From Xenorhabdus thuongxuanensis (GTDB lineage Bacteria > Pseudomonadota > Gammaproteobacteria > Enterobacterales > Enterobacteriaceae): 50,714 nt of DNA. The stretch covers positions 1-50,714 of the forward strand of contig NZ_MKGR01000025.1 of the NCBI RefSeq assembly GCF_001908095.1, in the 5' to 3' direction. A model generated the notes under the pieces. It was not told the DNA's origin and ran no database searches. It saw only the letters and a list, made by a program, of their open reading frames with translations. The stretch's first letter is position 1. Each line of letters starts with the position of its first letter. Of the stretch, positions 16,788 to 27,370 are shown piece after piece. The position numbers were made by a program, and so were the translations under genes.

Positions 16788-18674
16788 TTAATGGGAAATT
16801 GCATCTCGAATGGCTTCCAATGAAGCGGGGTTTTCAATCAAGGCAATATCGCTTGGCTCACGTCCTTCACAAATGGCTTGCATAGTACGGCGCAACATTT
16901 TTCCTGAGCGGGTTTTCGGTAATTGCGTCACAAAATAGACTCGTGCCGGACGTCCAACGCTGCCGATTTTCTTATCTACCAATTCCATCAATGCCTTTTC
17001 CAATGTGGCAAAATGGTCAGCACTTTGGATTACTCGCCCTTCTTTGAGGACAGCAAAAGCCACTGCGGCTTGCCCTTTTACTTCATCTTTAATGCCAATT
17101 ACGGCAACTTCTGCAACATCTGCGTGGCTGGCAATGCATTCTTCAATCTCCCGCGTTCCTAAACGATGGCCGGAAACATTAATCACATCATCCGAACGCC
17201 CCAAAATAAAGTAATAACCATCGCGGTCACGGATCCCCCAGTCAAATGTTGAATATACTTGCTGGTCAAAGTGACTCCAGTAAGTATTAATGAAGCGGTG
17301 ATTGTCGCCATAGATAGTCTGGATACAACCTGGAGGCAAGGGGCCTTTGATGACTAGCATGCCCTTTTCATTATCACCACATTCCTGGCCAGTCAGTTCG
17401 TTGAGCAGTTTGACGTTAAAACCGTACATGGGAAAGCCTGTGCTACCAAAACGGCTTGGTCTGTTATCTAAACTCCGTGCAATTGCCATAATGGGCCAGC
17501 CAGTTTCAGTTTGCCAATAATTATCAATTACAGGCACATTAATGGCTTCGGTAACCCAACGGGCAGTATGTTCATCAAGGGGTTCTCCCGCTAAATAGAG
17601 TGTTTCAAGCGATGAGATATCATATTTGGCGATGCAATCCGTAGGATATTTTTTCAAGACGCGGATTGCCGTAGGGGCAGAAAACATTCTGGTGACACGA
17701 TATTTTTCGACAATTTGCCACCAAATGCCAGCATCTGGGCGTATCGGGAGACCTTCATACATGATCGTTGCCATACCGGCGATTAAGGGAGCATAGACAA
17801 TATAAGAGTGTCCGACGACCCAGCCAATATCCGATGTACAGAAAAAAACACCTCTTGCCTTACCACCAAAAATAACGTCCATTGATGTTGCCAGCGCCAC
17901 GGCATAACCGCCGACATCACGTTGAACACCTTTCGGTGTTCCGGTTGTGCCTGATGTATAGAGTACACAGGAGGCTTCATTGGATTCGAGCCATGTGACA
18001 GGAACTTCTGCATCAAGATGCTTCTGCCGTAACGTAGCAAAATCGACGTCCCTGCCATTCACCCAATTAATATCGGACAGCCCGCGATCTACCATTAAAA
18101 CATGGCATGGCTTGTGCTTGGCTAACTCAATAGCTTCATCAAGCAGAGGCTTGTAGGGGATGATTTTTCCTCCACGTGAACCAGCATCCGCTGAGACGAC
18201 TAAAACCGGTTCGGCGTTATCCAATCGGGTAGCGAGGCTGTGGGAAGCAAAACCTCCAAATACGACGGAATGGATTGCCCCAATACGGGCACAAGCCAGT
18301 AAAATAAACAGAGCTTCGGCCACCATTGGCATATAAACAACGACACGATCGCCTTTTTTTACGCCGAGTGACAACATGATAGCGGCGGCTCGATTCACCT
18401 CCCGATGTAGTTCTTTATAGGTGAAAATTCGCTCGCTATTGGTTTCCGTTGAAATGGCAATCAGTGAGTTGGCATCGGGCTGGCTTTCCAGCCAGCGGTC
18501 TAGTGCGTTGTAGCAGAGATTGGTTTTTCCCCCACAGAACCAACGGGCAAAAGGTGGATTGCTATGATCCAAAGTCTGTTCAAAAGGCTGTTGCCAGTGT
18601 ATTCGTTTGGCCTGTTCTGCCCAAAAAGTATCTGGATCATCAATTGAATGCTGATAGAAATCTTGGAATGACAT
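16788..18674 (-). CDS. prpE: Propionyl-CoA synthetase PrpE
   Basis: The 628-residue AMP-forming acyl-CoA synthetase activates propionate to propionyl-CoA, the entry step of the methylcitrate cycle. Close to E. coli PrpE from MSFQDFYQHSIDDPDTFWAEQ onward. The AMP-binding signature YTSGTTGTPKGVQRD lies near 250 and the A10 motif with the acetylatable Lys, PKTRSGKMLRR, near 590. The ATG at 18674 follows GGAGAG; the upstream start at 18692 would add six residues not present in the family. It is the last gene of prpBCDE, 36 bp after prpD, and a terminator follows. Confidence 0.95.
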   Translation of the reverse strand: MSFQDFYQHSIDDPDTFWAEQAKRIHWQQPFEQTLDHSNPPFARWFCGGKTNLCYNALDRWLESQPDANSLIAISTETNSERIFTYKELHREVNRAAAIMLSLGVKKGDRVVVYMPMVAEALFILLACARIGAIHSVVFGGFASHSLATRLDNAEPVLVVSADAGSRGGKIIPYKPLLDEAIELAKHKPCHVLMVDRGLSDINWVNGRDVDFATLRQKHLDAEVPVTWLESNEASCVLYTSGTTGTPKGVQRDVGGYAVALATSMDVIFGGKARGVFFCTSDIGWVVGHSYIVYAPLIAGMATIMYEGLPIRPDAGIWWQIVEKYRVTRMFSAPTAIRVLKKYPTDCIAKYDISSLETLYLAGEPLDEHTARWVTEAINVPVIDNYWQTETGWPIMAIARSLDNRPSRFGSTGFPMYGFNVKLLNELTGQECGDNEKGMLVIKGPLPPGCIQTIYGDNHRFINTYWSHFDQQVYSTFDWGIRDRDGYYFILGRSDDVINVSGHRLGTREIEECIASHADVAEVAVIGIKDEVKGQAAVAFAVLKEGRVIQSADHFATLEKALMELVDKKIGSVGRPARVYFVTQLPKTRSGKMLRRTMQAICEGREPSDIALIENPASLEAIRDAISH

Positions 18675-18710
18675 AATCTCTCCTACATTCATCTCTCAAG
18701 GGTATACAAA

Positions 18711-20162
18711 TTATATGACATATAAATCGAGGTATTCGTTTACGGGGATGTTTCTCAATGACATCAGGTCAAGAGATACCGCTAAAATTTTCTGTTGTTG
18801 CTCTTGCGGGAAGCGACGCGCCAGATTGATTTTGAATTTCTCCTCTAATAGCGGAATGCCATCTTTACGGCGACGAGCGTGTCCAATCGGGAATTCGATT
18901 TTAACTTCGTCCAATTGAGTGCCATCGGTGAATGTCAAAGTCAGCGCATTGGCGATGGAGCGTTTTTCGGGGTCATGATAGTCACGGGTGAAATCGGGAT
19001 CTTCGACGCAAACTATCTTTTCCCGCAAGGCGTCAATGCGTGGATCGGCAGCGATATCATCTTCATAATCCGCAGCTGTCAGACGACCAAAAATCAGTGG
19101 AATGGCAACCATATATTGGATGCAGTGATCTCTGTCTGCGGGATTATTCAATGGCCCCTGTTTATCAATGATTCTGATACAGGCTTCGTGGGTACGGATA
19201 GTGATTTGAGCAATATCTTCAATACGCTTGCCGTGCTCGTTTAATTGCTGGTGCAAGATCATTGCTGCTTCTACGGCCGTTTGTGAATGGAATTCTGCTG
19301 GGAAAGAGATTTTGAATAGCACATTTTCCATTACATAAGAACCATAAGGGCGCTGGAATTTGAATGGCTGGCCATTGAACAGGACGTCGTAAAATCCCCA
19401 GGTTTTGGCAGTCAATACAGAGGGATAGCCCATTTCGCCTGTTTGGGCTATCAGAGCCAGACGTACAGCACGGGAAGTTGCATCTCCCGCAGCCCAGGAT
19501 TTGCGAGAGCCAGTATTAGGGGCATGGCGATAAGTTCTCAAGGATTGTCCGTCAACCCAGGCCAATGAAACCGCACTTAATATCTCTTCACGCTTCAGCC
19601 CTAACATTTGGGCAACAACCGCCGTAGAAGCCACTTTGACTAAAACAACGTGATCCAAACCAACTTTATTGAAAGCATTTTCCAATGCCAGACAGCCCTG
19701 AATTTCGTGCGCCTTAATCATCGCTGTCAGAACATCCCACATGAGAAGGGGTTTTTCTCCGCGGGCAATCGCATTTCTTGACAACCAGTCGGCGGTGGCA
19801 AGTATTCCGCCAAGATTATCAGAAGGATGTCCCCATTCGGCCGCCAGCCAAGTGTCATTGAAATCGAGCCAGCGAATCATTGCACCAATGTTGAATGCAG
19901 CCTGAACAGGATCGAGCTGGAATTGGGTTCCTGGTACGCGCGCGCCATTAAGCACTGTTGTTCCCGACACAATTGGCCCTAAAAGTTTTGTGCAGGCAGG
20001 GTATTCGAGTGCTTCTAACCCACAACCCAAGGTATCTATCAGGCAGTGGTGGGCTGTGGCGTAAGCAATTGGGGATGTTATGGTGTAGTCCATGACATAA
20101 TCCACAATATCTACAATCACCTGATCGTAATCAGGACGGTTGTTAACAACAGAGGTAGACAT
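18711..20162 (-). CDS. prpD: 2-Methylcitrate dehydratase PrpD
   Basis: The 483-residue cytosolic enzyme of the MmgE/PrpD family turns 2-methylcitrate into 2-methyl-cis-aconitate. It follows E. coli PrpD throughout: [20 protein letters not shown] near 95, [18 protein letters not shown] near 215, and the same C-terminus NEYLDLYVI. The start at 20162 is preceded by AAGGA with good spacing; two residues upstream (20168) is an unlikely start. It lies 38 bp after prpC. Its product feeds PrpB through an aconitase. Confidence 0.95.
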   Translation of the reverse strand: MSTSVVNNRPDYDQVIVDIVDYVMDYTITSPIAYATAHHCLIDTLGCGLEALEYPACTKLLGPIVSGTTVLNGARVPGTQFQLDPVQAAFNIGAMIRWLDFNDTWLAAEWGHPSDNLGGILATADWLSRNAIARGEKPLLMWDVLTAMIKAHEIQGCLALENAFNKVGLDHVVLVKVASTAVVAQMLGLKREEILSAVSLAWVDGQSLRTYRHAPNTGSRKSWAAGDATSRAVRLALIAQTGEMGYPSVLTAKTWGFYDVLFNGQPFKFQRPYGSYVMENVLFKISFPAEFHSQTAVEAAMILHQQLNEHGKRIEDIAQITIRTHEACIRIIDKQGPLNNPADRDHCIQYMVAIPLIFGRLTAADYEDDIAADPRIDALREKIVCVEDPDFTRDYHDPEKRSIANALTLTFTDGTQLDEVKIEFPIGHARRRKDGIPLLEEKFKINLARRFPQEQQQKILAVSLDLMSLRNIPVNEYLDLYVI

Positions 20163-20200
20163 AATCAATCCTTAAATCGTGTTATTTGTAAATCGAATTA

Positions 20201-21373
20201 TTAACGTTGTTCAATCGGTATAAATGCCAAATTTTCAGGGCCAATATAGTTAGCTGATGGACGGATGATTTTGTTATCAATGCGTTGTTCAATAATATGG
20301 GCTGCCCAACCAGAAGTACGGGCAATCACAAACAACGGGGTAAACATGGCAGTAGGAACCCCCATCATGTAATAGGAAACCGCCGAGAACCAATCAAGAT
20401 TCGGGAACATTTTCTTGTTATCCCACATCACGAATTCAATTCGATCGGCAATGTCATACATCTGGGTTGTACCTGCTTCTTGGGAAAGTTGCAGGGCAAT
20501 TTCTTTAATGACTTTATGGCGGGGATCGGAGACGGTATAAACCGGATGGCCAAAACCAATGATGACTTCTTTTCTTTCTAAACGGGTCAGAATATCGGCC
20601 TCGGCTTGCGCAGGAGTGTCATAGCGTTGCTGGATTTCGAATGAAACTTCATTGGCCCCACCATGCTTTGGTCCACGCAGGGCTCCAATCCCCCCAATAA
20701 TGGCAGAATAAATATCCGATCCCGTACCTGCAATTACTCGGCTGGTAAAGGTAGAAGCATTAAATTCATGCTCGGCGTACAGGATCAGAGAAGTTTGCAT
20801 GGCTTTTTCCCATGATCCCCGTGGTTTTTGGCCATGCAAAAGATGGAGAAAGTGCCCGCCAATGGAATCATCATCGGTTTCAACTTCAATGCGGCGGCCA
20901 TTATGGCTGTAGTGATACCAATAAAGCAGTATTGAACCGAGAGAGGCGAGTAAGCGATCAGCAATATCGCGGGCACCAGCCAGATTATGATCTTCTTTTT
21001 CTGGCAAAGTACAACCCAGTACAGAAACGCCAGTACGCATGACATCCATAGGATGTGCTATCGCAGGCAGTGATTCCAATGCGGCTTTGACGCTGCTAGG
21101 CAGGCCACGTAAGGATTTCAATTTGTTCTTGTAGGAAGTTAATTCTGCGTGGGAAGGAAGCTTGCCGTAGATGAGAAGATAAGCTACCTCTTCAAACTCG
21201 CAATGGGTGGCCAAATCGAGAATATCATAGCCACGGTAATGTAAATCATTGCCATTTTTGCCAACGGTACAGAGCGCCGTATTGCCTGCTGTAACACCGG
21301 ACAGTGCAACTGATTTTTTGGGTTTAAATGGTGTAGATTCAGAGACTCCTGTTGCCGTATTCTGCTTACTCAT
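20201..21373 (-). CDS. prpC: 2-Methylcitrate synthase PrpC
   Basis: The 390-residue citrate-synthase family enzyme joins propionyl-CoA and oxaloacetate. Typical blocks are [12 protein letters not shown] near 45, [14 protein letters not shown] near 105, the catalytic region [14 protein letters not shown] near 270 and [11 protein letters not shown] near the end. The ATG at 21373 gives a start ([12 protein letters not shown]) comparable to E. coli; the frame upstream overlaps prpB and is not coding. It overlaps the prpB stop by 8 bp (AATGAGTAA), so translation is coupled. Confidence 0.95.
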   Translation of the reverse strand: MSKQNTATGVSESTPFKPKKSVALSGVTAGNTALCTVGKNGNDLHYRGYDILDLATHCEFEEVAYLLIYGKLPSHAELTSYKNKLKSLRGLPSSVKAALESLPAIAHPMDVMRTGVSVLGCTLPEKEDHNLAGARDIADRLLASLGSILLYWYHYSHNGRRIEVETDDDSIGGHFLHLLHGQKPRGSWEKAMQTSLILYAEHEFNASTFTSRVIAGTGSDIYSAIIGGIGALRGPKHGGANEVSFEIQQRYDTPAQAEADILTRLERKEVIIGFGHPVYTVSDPRHKVIKEIALQLSQEAGTTQMYDIADRIEFVMWDNKKMFPNLDWFSAVSYYMMGVPTAMFTPLFVIARTSGWAAHIIEQRIDNKIIRPSANYIGPENLAFIPIEQR

Positions 21374-22271
21374 TAGTATCACCTCTGCTATTTTTCTGGG
21401 AAAACAGGCCATCCAGTTTTCGTTCAAAATCGTAGTAGTTGATGCTTTCATAAAGTTCATTACGGGTTTGCATCATATCGATGACATTTTTCTGTGTGCC
21501 ATCTCGACGCAAAGTGGTATAGACTTGCTCGGCAGCTTTATTCATAGCCCGAAATGCCGATAGAGGGTAAAGGGCAATGGCGACGTTTACGCTCTTTAAT
21601 TCTTCGATTGTAAAGAGCGGTGTCGCACCGAATTCGGTAATATTCGCTAAAACAGGAACCTGCGTTTTGGCTGCGAATTTCTGATACATATGCAGCTCTG
21701 TGATCGCTTCAGGAAATAGCATATCGGCGCCGGCTTCGATATAAGCTGCGGCTCTGTCAAGTGCTGCATCCAACCCTTCTACTGCCAGTGCATCCGTGCG
21801 GGCCATAATGACAAAATTTTCATCGGTACGGGCGTCAACAGCAGCTTTGATGCGGTCTGTCATTTCCTGCTTGGAAACAATTTCTTTATTTGGACGATGG
21901 CCACAACGTTTGGCACCGACCTGATCTTCAATATGAACACCCGCGGCTCCTGCTTTTATAATAGACCGAATTGTGCGGGCGACATTAAACGCAGAGGAAC
22001 CGAATCCAATATCAGCATCGACAAGCAGCGGTAAGTCACAGACGTCAGTAATGCGGCGGACATCAATCAACACATCATCCAGCGTAGAGATACCCAAATC
22101 TGGTAACCCCAGCGAACCCGCAGAAACCCCCCCGCCTGAAAGGTAAATAGCCTTATAGCCTGCCCATTTTGCCAGCAATGCATGGTTTGCATTGATGGTT
22201 CCGACAACTTGCAACGGAGATTCAGCCTCTATTGCTTGACGAAAATCCAAACCAGCGGAAGAAAATGCCAT
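21366..22271 (-). CDS. prpB: 2-Methylisocitrate lyase PrpB
   Basis: The 301-residue enzyme of the isocitrate lyase family splits 2-methylisocitrate into pyruvate and succinate, completing the cycle. The catalytic motif KRCGH lies near 127, with the family blocks [19 protein letters not shown] and [17 protein letters not shown]. The ATG at 22271 has GAGG six bases before it and is preferred over two upstream ATGs. It heads the operon, preceded by a sigma-54 promoter at 22335-22351. Confidence 0.95.
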   Translation of the reverse strand: MAFSSAGLDFRQAIEAESPLQVVGTINANHALLAKWAGYKAIYLSGGGVSAGSLGLPDLGISTLDDVLIDVRRITDVCDLPLLVDADIGFGSSAFNVARTIRSIIKAGAAGVHIEDQVGAKRCGHRPNKEIVSKQEMTDRIKAAVDARTDENFVIMARTDALAVEGLDAALDRAAAYIEAGADMLFPEAITELHMYQKFAAKTQVPVLANITEFGATPLFTIEELKSVNVAIALYPLSAFRAMNKAAEQVYTTLRRDGTQKNVIDMMQTRNELYESINYYDFERKLDGLFSQKNSRGDTNE

Positions 22272-22334
22272 ACATAACCTCATTGTTACCAAAATGAAAT
22301 CAATTTGTGTTTAATTGTTGCTATAAAAAGATGT

Positions 22335-22351
22335 AGCAAGATTTATGCCAA
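22335..22351 (-). promoter_or_regulatory. Sigma-54 (-24/-12) promoter of prpBCDE
   Basis: On the minus strand the sequence TTGGCATAAATCTTGCT has the GG and GC pairs exactly 12 bp apart (TGGCA-N6-TTGCT type). It lies about 65 bp before the prpB start. The divergent activator PrpR has the GAFTGA-type loop needed to drive sigma-54, so the match is supported by context. Confidence 0.88.
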
Positions 22352-22480
22352 TGCTTAGAAAATGGAGAGATGAGCCAGTAGAGATATAACAAACATATTG
22401 TTTTTATTGCAAAAATTAATTTGGTGGATAAGTTTTGATTGATAAGTGGTTACTATTTAGCTATTGGCTATAATGTATAT

Positions 22481-22540
22481 TTGTTTCATATTGAATCAAT
22501 TGTGTTTCATTTTGTTTCAAATTTTGGTGATGAAACATAA
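22481..22540. promoter_or_regulatory. Cluster of GTTTCA repeats, likely PrpR or other operator
   Basis: Four copies of a GTTTCA-type motif lie within 60 bp: TTGTTTCATA (22481), TGTGTTTCAT (22501), TTTGTTTCAA (22511) and the inverted ATGAAACATAA (22530). The cluster sits 130-190 bp upstream of the prpB sigma-54 promoter, where enhancer sites for PrpR are expected, and just before prpR itself. TGTTTCAT and ATGAAACA form an interrupted palindrome. Confidence 0.6.
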
Positions 22541-22571
22541 GGTGGAATTAACAAGATATATGGGAGGAGAT

Positions 22572-24218
22572 ATGGCATCAGTACACTCAGGAGAACGTGA
22601 CAACAATAGACCAGTGATCTGGACAGTCTCTGTTTCCAGGCTTTTTGATCTTTTTCGTGATATTACGCCGGAATTTGATCATCAGGCTAATATCACGCCG
22701 ATTCAGTTGGGTTTTGAGCGTGCGGTTCAACATATTCGCAACCGGCTAGAAACCGAACATTGTGATGCTGTGATTTGCGCGGGGTCTAATGGGGCTTATT
22801 TAAAAAGCCGTTTATCTGTGCCGGTGATTATTGCCAAAGCCAGCGGATTTGATTTTATGCAGGCATTGGCTCGCGCCCGACAAATCAGTTCCCGAATAGG
22901 TGTCATTACCTACCAGAATACTTTGCCTGTATTAGAAGAATTTCAGCAGCGTTTCAATTTGCGCATTGAACAACGCAGTTATGTAACAGAGGAAGATGCC
23001 AGGACGCAGATCAATGCGTTGAAGGCGATGGGTATCAAAGTGATTGTAGGGGCAGGATTGATTACCGATCTTGCTTATGAAGCTGAGTTAGTGGGGATTT
23101 TTGTCTATTCAGCGGATTCTATTCGGCAGGCATTTCGAGATGCTTTGGAGATGGCTCGAATGAGCAAACTCAATCAAGCCGTGATTTCTCCTTATCCGAC
23201 AGAAGACAAACTACGCACACGGCATACCATCAACGATATCAGAGGCAATTCTGCTGCGGTAGAACATGTGCGCAATACCATTATGCTGTATTCCCGCTCG
23301 ACGGCTACGGTTTTAATTCAGGGAGAAAGTGGTACAGGAAAGGAGCTGGTGGCACAGGCTATTCATCATGAATATACCTTGCGATATGGGTCGTTAGCGG
23401 GTAAGCATCCACGGCCGTTTGTGGCGGTTAACTGTGGAGCGATTACCGAGTCTTTGCTGGAGGCTGAACTATTTGGCTATGAGGAAGGTGCTTTCACGGG
23501 TTCACGACGAGGTGGACGAGCGGGGTTATTTGAAATTGCACACAGAGGGACATTATTTCTGGATGAGATCGGTGAAATGCCGTTGCCTTTGCAAACACGG
23601 TTATTAAGGGTATTGGAAGAAAAATCTGTTGTCAGGATTGGTGGTTATCGCCCGATTGCCGTCGATGTGCGGATCATCTGTGCTACACATTGTGATTTGG
23701 ATACTTGGGTCAGAGAAGGGCGTTTTCGGGCAGATTTGTTCTATCGTTTAAGTGTATTGCGGATCAACGTACCAGCATTAAGGGAGAGGGGAAATGATAT
23801 TGGTTTGTTGGCAATAGAGTACTTACAACGGGCTTTTGCGGTACTTAATTTACCCATTTCTGCATTAAGGATACAGGAGCTCGCTGGGTGTTATGATGTT
23901 TTGCACACCTATCATTGGCCAGGAAATGTGCGTGAACTACGTAACTTAATGGAACGGATAGCGCTTTATTTGAGTGCTCATCCAGAACAGGCGTTAACCT
24001 CTGCATTGATATTATCACTTTCACCTGAGCGCCAGACTGAGACAGTTTCTTTTATCGAAAACACATTTCCAGTACGTGATAGTTCAGTGCATGATATTTC
24101 CGTGCATGATATTGTGGCGCAGTTTTCTGGTAATCGGCGTGCGGCAGCAGAATATCTGGGAATTAGCCGCACAACGTTATGGAGGAGGTTAAAACAGGAG
24201 CAGGAAAAAGTTAAGTAG
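22572..24218 (+). CDS. prpR: PrpR, sigma-54-dependent activator of the prp operon
   Basis: The 548-residue regulator has an N-terminal PrpR ligand domain (residues about 15-190) thought to sense 2-methylcitrate. An AAA+ domain follows with Walker A GESGTGKE, the sigma-54 contact loop GAFTGS and Walker [11 protein letters not shown], and the C-terminus is a Fis-type helix-turn-helix ([21 protein letters not shown]). I chose the ATG at 22572, which has GGAGGAGA just before it and gives a normal N-terminus ([10 protein letters not shown]). An earlier ATG at 22464 would translate the repeat cluster. It is divergent from prpB. Confidence 0.94.
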   Translation: MASVHSGERDNNRPVIWTVSVSRLFDLFRDITPEFDHQANITPIQLGFERAVQHIRNRLETEHCDAVICAGSNGAYLKSRLSVPVIIAKASGFDFMQALARARQISSRIGVITYQNTLPVLEEFQQRFNLRIEQRSYVTEEDARTQINALKAMGIKVIVGAGLITDLAYEAELVGIFVYSADSIRQAFRDALEMARMSKLNQAVISPYPTEDKLRTRHTINDIRGNSAAVEHVRNTIMLYSRSTATVLIQGESGTGKELVAQAIHHEYTLRYGSLAGKHPRPFVAVNCGAITESLLEAELFGYEEGAFTGSRRGGRAGLFEIAHRGTLFLDEIGEMPLPLQTRLLRVLEEKSVVRIGGYRPIAVDVRIICATHCDLDTWVREGRFRADLFYRLSVLRINVPALRERGNDIGLLAIEYLQRAFAVLNLPISALRIQELAGCYDVLHTYHWPGNVRELRNLMERIALYLSAHPEQALTSALILSLSPERQTETVSFIENTFPVRDSSVHDISVHDIVAQFSGNRRAAAEYLGISRTTLWRRLKQEQEKVK

Positions 24219-24247
24219 AAACATTTTCCACGTTTTTATCATGCTAA

Positions 24248-25216
24248 TTAGATCTTGCTTGCTAGCAAATGTGCATATCGTTTTATATCGATATTTCCAC
24301 CACTTAAGATAATTCCGATACGTTGCCCTTTCAATTGTTCCCGCATTGCTTTTGCCGCGGCAAATCCTAAACAACCGGTAGGCTCGACAATGATTTTCAT
24401 TCGCTCTGCCAAAAAGTACATAGCATCAATTAATTGATCATCTGACGCAGTAAGAATGTCTTTGACAAGGTGGCGAATGATAGCAAAAGTATGTTGCCCT
24501 AAGTGCTGTGTTTGAGCACCATCTGCAATTGTTTTTGGGGTATCTATATGGACTATTTCACCTTTTTTAAAAGATTGCTGACCATCATTACCGGCTGCTG
24601 GTTCGACACCAAAAACCTGACATTTAGGGGATAAATGAGCAGCGGCCAGTGCAGAGCCAGACAATAAACCACCACCACCGAGAGGTATAAACAGAGCATC
24701 CAACTCGCTGATTTCTTCCAGCAGCTCTTTAGCAGCAGTGCCTTGACCAGCAATGATATGTGGATGATCAAAAGGTGGGATGAGTGTCATGCCGTGTTTT
24801 TCCGCTAATTGCCGACCGATTTCTTCGCGATCTTCAGTATATCTATCATAAAAAATGACTTTACCACCATAGCCCTTGGTTGCTGTTATCTTAGCCTGGG
24901 GAGCATCGTGTGGCATGACAATGGTGGCAGAAATATTCAGTAATTTAGCTGCCAACGCAATTGCTTGTGCATGGTTGCCTGATGAAAAAGCAATAACCCC
25001 TGTTTTTTTCTGCTCATCACTAAACTGGCATAGTGCATTCATGGCTCCGCGGAATTTGAATGCTCCCATTTTTTGATAGTTTTCACACTTGAAATAAACT
25101 TGAGCGTCAAAGAGTTCATTGACAGTTGTTGATGTGAATACAGGAGTTTTATTGATATAGGGTTTAATACGAGAATGAGCTTCATGGATATGATTATAAT
25201 CGGGAATAAACTTCAT
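24248..25216 (-). CDS. PLP-dependent threonine/serine dehydratase or serine-racemase-like enzyme
   Basis: The 322-residue protein is a fold-type II PLP enzyme. K54 in MGAFKFRGAMNAL is the expected Schiff-base Lys, SSGNHAQA near 83 binds the substrate, and GGGGLLSG near 186 holds the phosphate. No C-terminal regulatory (ACT) domain is present. The length and motifs are nearest to the serine racemase / threo-3-hydroxyaspartate ammonia-lyase group and also allow catabolic threonine dehydratase. Reaction therefore uncertain. Threonine breakdown could give 2-ketobutyrate and propionyl-CoA, which would fit the neighbouring prp genes (inference). Convergent with prpR. Confidence 0.85.
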   Translation of the reverse strand: MKFIPDYNHIHEAHSRIKPYINKTPVFTSTTVNELFDAQVYFKCENYQKMGAFKFRGAMNALCQFSDEQKKTGVIAFSSGNHAQAIALAAKLLNISATIVMPHDAPQAKITATKGYGGKVIFYDRYTEDREEIGRQLAEKHGMTLIPPFDHPHIIAGQGTAAKELLEEISELDALFIPLGGGGLLSGSALAAAHLSPKCQVFGVEPAAGNDGQQSFKKGEIVHIDTPKTIADGAQTQHLGQHTFAIIRHLVKDILTASDDQLIDAMYFLAERMKIIVEPTGCLGFAAAKAMREQLKGQRIGIILSGGNIDIKRYAHLLASKI

Positions 25217-25328
25217 TACTTTAGCCTCCTTCGCTTAGTAAAATATCTTATTGATTTTATTGTATACCTTGATAATAAGAGGTCAGTATAATCACAATTT
25301 TGTGGTTAATAATGGGATGACTGTATCA

Positions 25329-25676
25329 TTATGGTATATCAGAATTTATATATTCCAGAGGGAGCCAGCCTGCTTCTCCTGATTCTTTATGTGCCCAATA
25401 CCAACCATTTAATACTCGATCCAGATACAGATATTCTCCCGCTTTTACTGTTAACTCGTAAGCCGTGTAGTTTTCCTTACATATTGCTTTATCAGGATAA
25501 ATGAGATCCAGAATTTGTTGAGGAACCCAGCCACTGATATTTAAAGAGTTTGTCGTCCAAATCCAGTAAGGATACTCAATATCGCTATGGCTGATCGAAA
25601 CAATATCTCCAGCTTGTAATTTGATCGGATTTGGATAAGCGCTAACATAATCATGAATTACAGTACCTTTCTTCAT
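25329..25676 (-). CDS. Two-SH3-domain small cytosolic protein
   Basis: The 115-residue protein has two SH3-like halves: residues 8-57 (KLQAGDIVSISHSD...YPYWIW...SGWVPQQIL) and 65-112 (YELTVKAGEYLYLDRVLNGWYWAH...AGWLPLEYI). Each has the ...G(D/E)... and W-P/L landmarks of a bacterial variant SH3 fold. No signal peptide is seen, so it is likely cytosolic. Function unknown; such proteins are annotated as SH3 domain-containing. A GAGGAG ribosome site precedes the ATG. It stands alone. Confidence 0.75.
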   Translation of the reverse strand: MKKGTVIHDYVSAYPNPIKLQAGDIVSISHSDIEYPYWIWTTNSLNISGWVPQQILDLIYPDKAICKENYTAYELTVKAGEYLYLDRVLNGWYWAHKESGEAGWLPLEYINSDIP

Positions 25677-25730
25677 TATTTTTACTCCTCATTGAGTAAT
25701 TATGATCGGAAGATGCGATCTGATTTCTTT

Positions 25731-25791
25731 ATTGGTAGTGAATTTTTTTAATAAAATAATGTAGACATCCTTCGATGATTACACTACCAAT
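25731..25791. repeat. Separated inverted repeat between the SH3 and TetR genes
   Basis: ATTGGTAGTG (25731-25740) and CACTACCAAT (25782-25791) are perfect 10-base inverted arms 41 bp apart. The spacing (51 bp between centres, about five helical turns) would suit two bound half-sites or a long hairpin. It lies upstream of the SH3 gene and beyond the tetR stop. Confidence 0.45.
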
Positions 25792-25817
25792 ATTGTTGTT
25801 GTAATACTGATTTGTAG

Positions 25818-26381
25818 TCATTCAGACATAGCAATATCTGACAGGCACTCCCGCAACAGTAACAAAACTTCATTACTGTGCCCAGTGCGTTGCATCATAA
25901 TGATGGCACCTTCGATGAGTAAGGCAAATTTTTGCGCCAGACGTTTTCCGTTAAGTTCTGAGGGTAGAGAAGATGCAATGACCTGTTCCATTTGCTTTTT
26001 ATGCTCCTGAATAAGGGGAATAATTTGTGGTTGTTCCTTCCCTATTTCGATGACTGTATTGATGAATGCACAACCTCTGAATTCATTAGAGTTGAACCAT
26101 TCAGCTAACGTTTCTGTCAGAGCTTCAATTGGTGAGTTATAACGGTTTATGTTGGCTTGGAGGGATTCTTTAAGCCACTGAATCCACAGTTCATGGCGAT
26201 ATTCAAGAAAGGCCAGTATCAGGTCATTTTTGGATGGAAAGTGACGGTAGAACGTTACTTTCGTTACCTCAGATTCCTTAATGATGCGGTCAATTCCTGT
26301 AGCTCGTATACCATCACGATAAAACAACATATGGGCTGTTTTTAGTATGCGCTCACGAGCCTTGGATGCTTTTTTAATCAT
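25818..26381 (-). CDS. TetR/AcrR family transcriptional repressor
   Basis: The 187-residue protein has a TetR DNA-binding domain at about 8-55 (RERILKTAHMLFYRDGIRATGIDRII... then VTKVTFYRHFPSKNDLILAF) and a ligand domain behind it. It is divergent from a DUF1348 gene, and the 96 bp between them hold two matching palindromes, so it very likely represses itself and that gene until an unknown inducer binds. A GGGAGAG site precedes the ATG. No damage is seen. Confidence 0.92.
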   Translation of the reverse strand: MIKKASKARERILKTAHMLFYRDGIRATGIDRIIKESEVTKVTFYRHFPSKNDLILAFLEYRHELWIQWLKESLQANINRYNSPIEALTETLAEWFNSNEFRGCAFINTVIEIGKEQPQIIPLIQEHKKQMEQVIASSLPSELNGKRLAQKFALLIEGAIIMMQRTGHSNEVLLLLRECLSDIAMSE

Positions 26382-26410
26382 AATCTCTCCCTATGCAATG
26401 ATTATTTTTG

Positions 26411-26458
26411 TAGACAGTTCAGTCTACTTAATTTACTTTATGTAGACAGATCTGTCTA
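26411..26458. promoter_or_regulatory. Twin palindromic operators of the TetR regulator
   Basis: TAGACAGATCTGTCTA (26443-26458) is a perfect 16-bp palindrome. TAGACAGTTCAGTCTA (26411-26426) shares the outer TAGAC/GTCTA arms. Their centres are 32 bp apart, three helical turns, so two dimers would bind the same DNA face. They sit between tetR and the DUF1348 gene. Confidence 0.85.
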
Positions 26459-26477
26459 TATATAATAAGGAGACATT

Positions 26478-26945
26478 ATGGAAATCAGACAACCTGTACC
26501 TCCATTTACATTTGAAACTGCTGAACTGAAAGTCCGTCTGGCAGAAGACGCTTGGAACACCAGGAACCCAGAGAAGGTCTCATTAGTGTATACAAAAGAT
26601 ACATTGTGGCGTAACCGAACTGAATTTGTAGAAGGGCGTGAAGCAGTTGTCGATTTTTTGACACGCAAATGGAATAGAGAGATTGATTACCGTCTTATCA
26701 AAGAGTTATGGGCATTTGATACAAATCGCATTGCTGTACGTTTTGTCTATGAATGGCATGATGACTCAGATAATTGGTTCCGTAGTTTCGGCAATGAAAA
26801 CTGGGAGTTTAATGGACAGGGTTTAATGACACGCCGTTTCGCATGTATCAATGATATGCCAATCAAGGAAACGGAAAGGTTTTTTTACTGGCCATTGGGG
26901 CGTCGCCCTGATGAACATAATGGGCTAAGTGAATATGGTTTATAA
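26478..26945 (+). CDS. DUF1348 / NTF2-like (SnoaL-fold) protein
   Basis: The 155-residue protein belongs to the DUF1348 family with an NTF2-like cone fold. The family blocks [42 protein letters not shown] and the C-terminal [22 protein letters not shown] are visible. The enzymatic role is unknown. The ATG follows AAGGAG at about 26466 and lies just after the TetR operators, so it is the probable target of that repressor. It lies alone. Confidence 0.9.
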   Translation: MEIRQPVPPFTFETAELKVRLAEDAWNTRNPEKVSLVYTKDTLWRNRTEFVEGREAVVDFLTRKWNREIDYRLIKELWAFDTNRIAVRFVYEWHDDSDNWFRSFGNENWEFNGQGLMTRRFACINDMPIKETERFFYWPLGRRPDEHNGLSEYGL

Positions 26946-27370
26946 ACTAATAAAAATTGTTTGTGCGAGGTAAGAAATTATCAGAATGTCGTACCTCAAT
27001 AGGGACTGAGCAAGAAAGAGTGAAATGATAGTATTTTCTCGGTCACGGGAAAATACTACATTGAGGAAACCATAAATATCCTCACGCGGTGCCTTAAGCT
27101 ATACATAATTTTAAATTCGTTCAGTGATTAATTTTTTACTTATATGTGCAGGGATAAATTACATCACCCCTGAGAGGGCTCTTAATTGGATACCTATCAC
27201 ATAAATATTATTTAATTATTGACTTTTGCATTGTTTTACTTCATTGATTAATTTCATTAGCCTAATTTAACAATGAGAATGTAGTGAAGAAACTAAGGTG
27301 TAAGGTTGGTTGTAGTTTGTTTGTTATCTTTTAATACAATGGAAAATGATATACAGAAGGTTCTATTTTT
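26946..27370. other. Non-coding stretch before the lipoprotein gene
   Basis: No supported gene is seen in these 425 bp. A short inverted segment, AGTATTTTCTCGG and CGGGAAAATACT, occurs at about 27031-27057; it could form a hairpin but is not followed by Ts on the plus strand. The rest is AT-rich promoter-like DNA. Confidence 0.5.
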
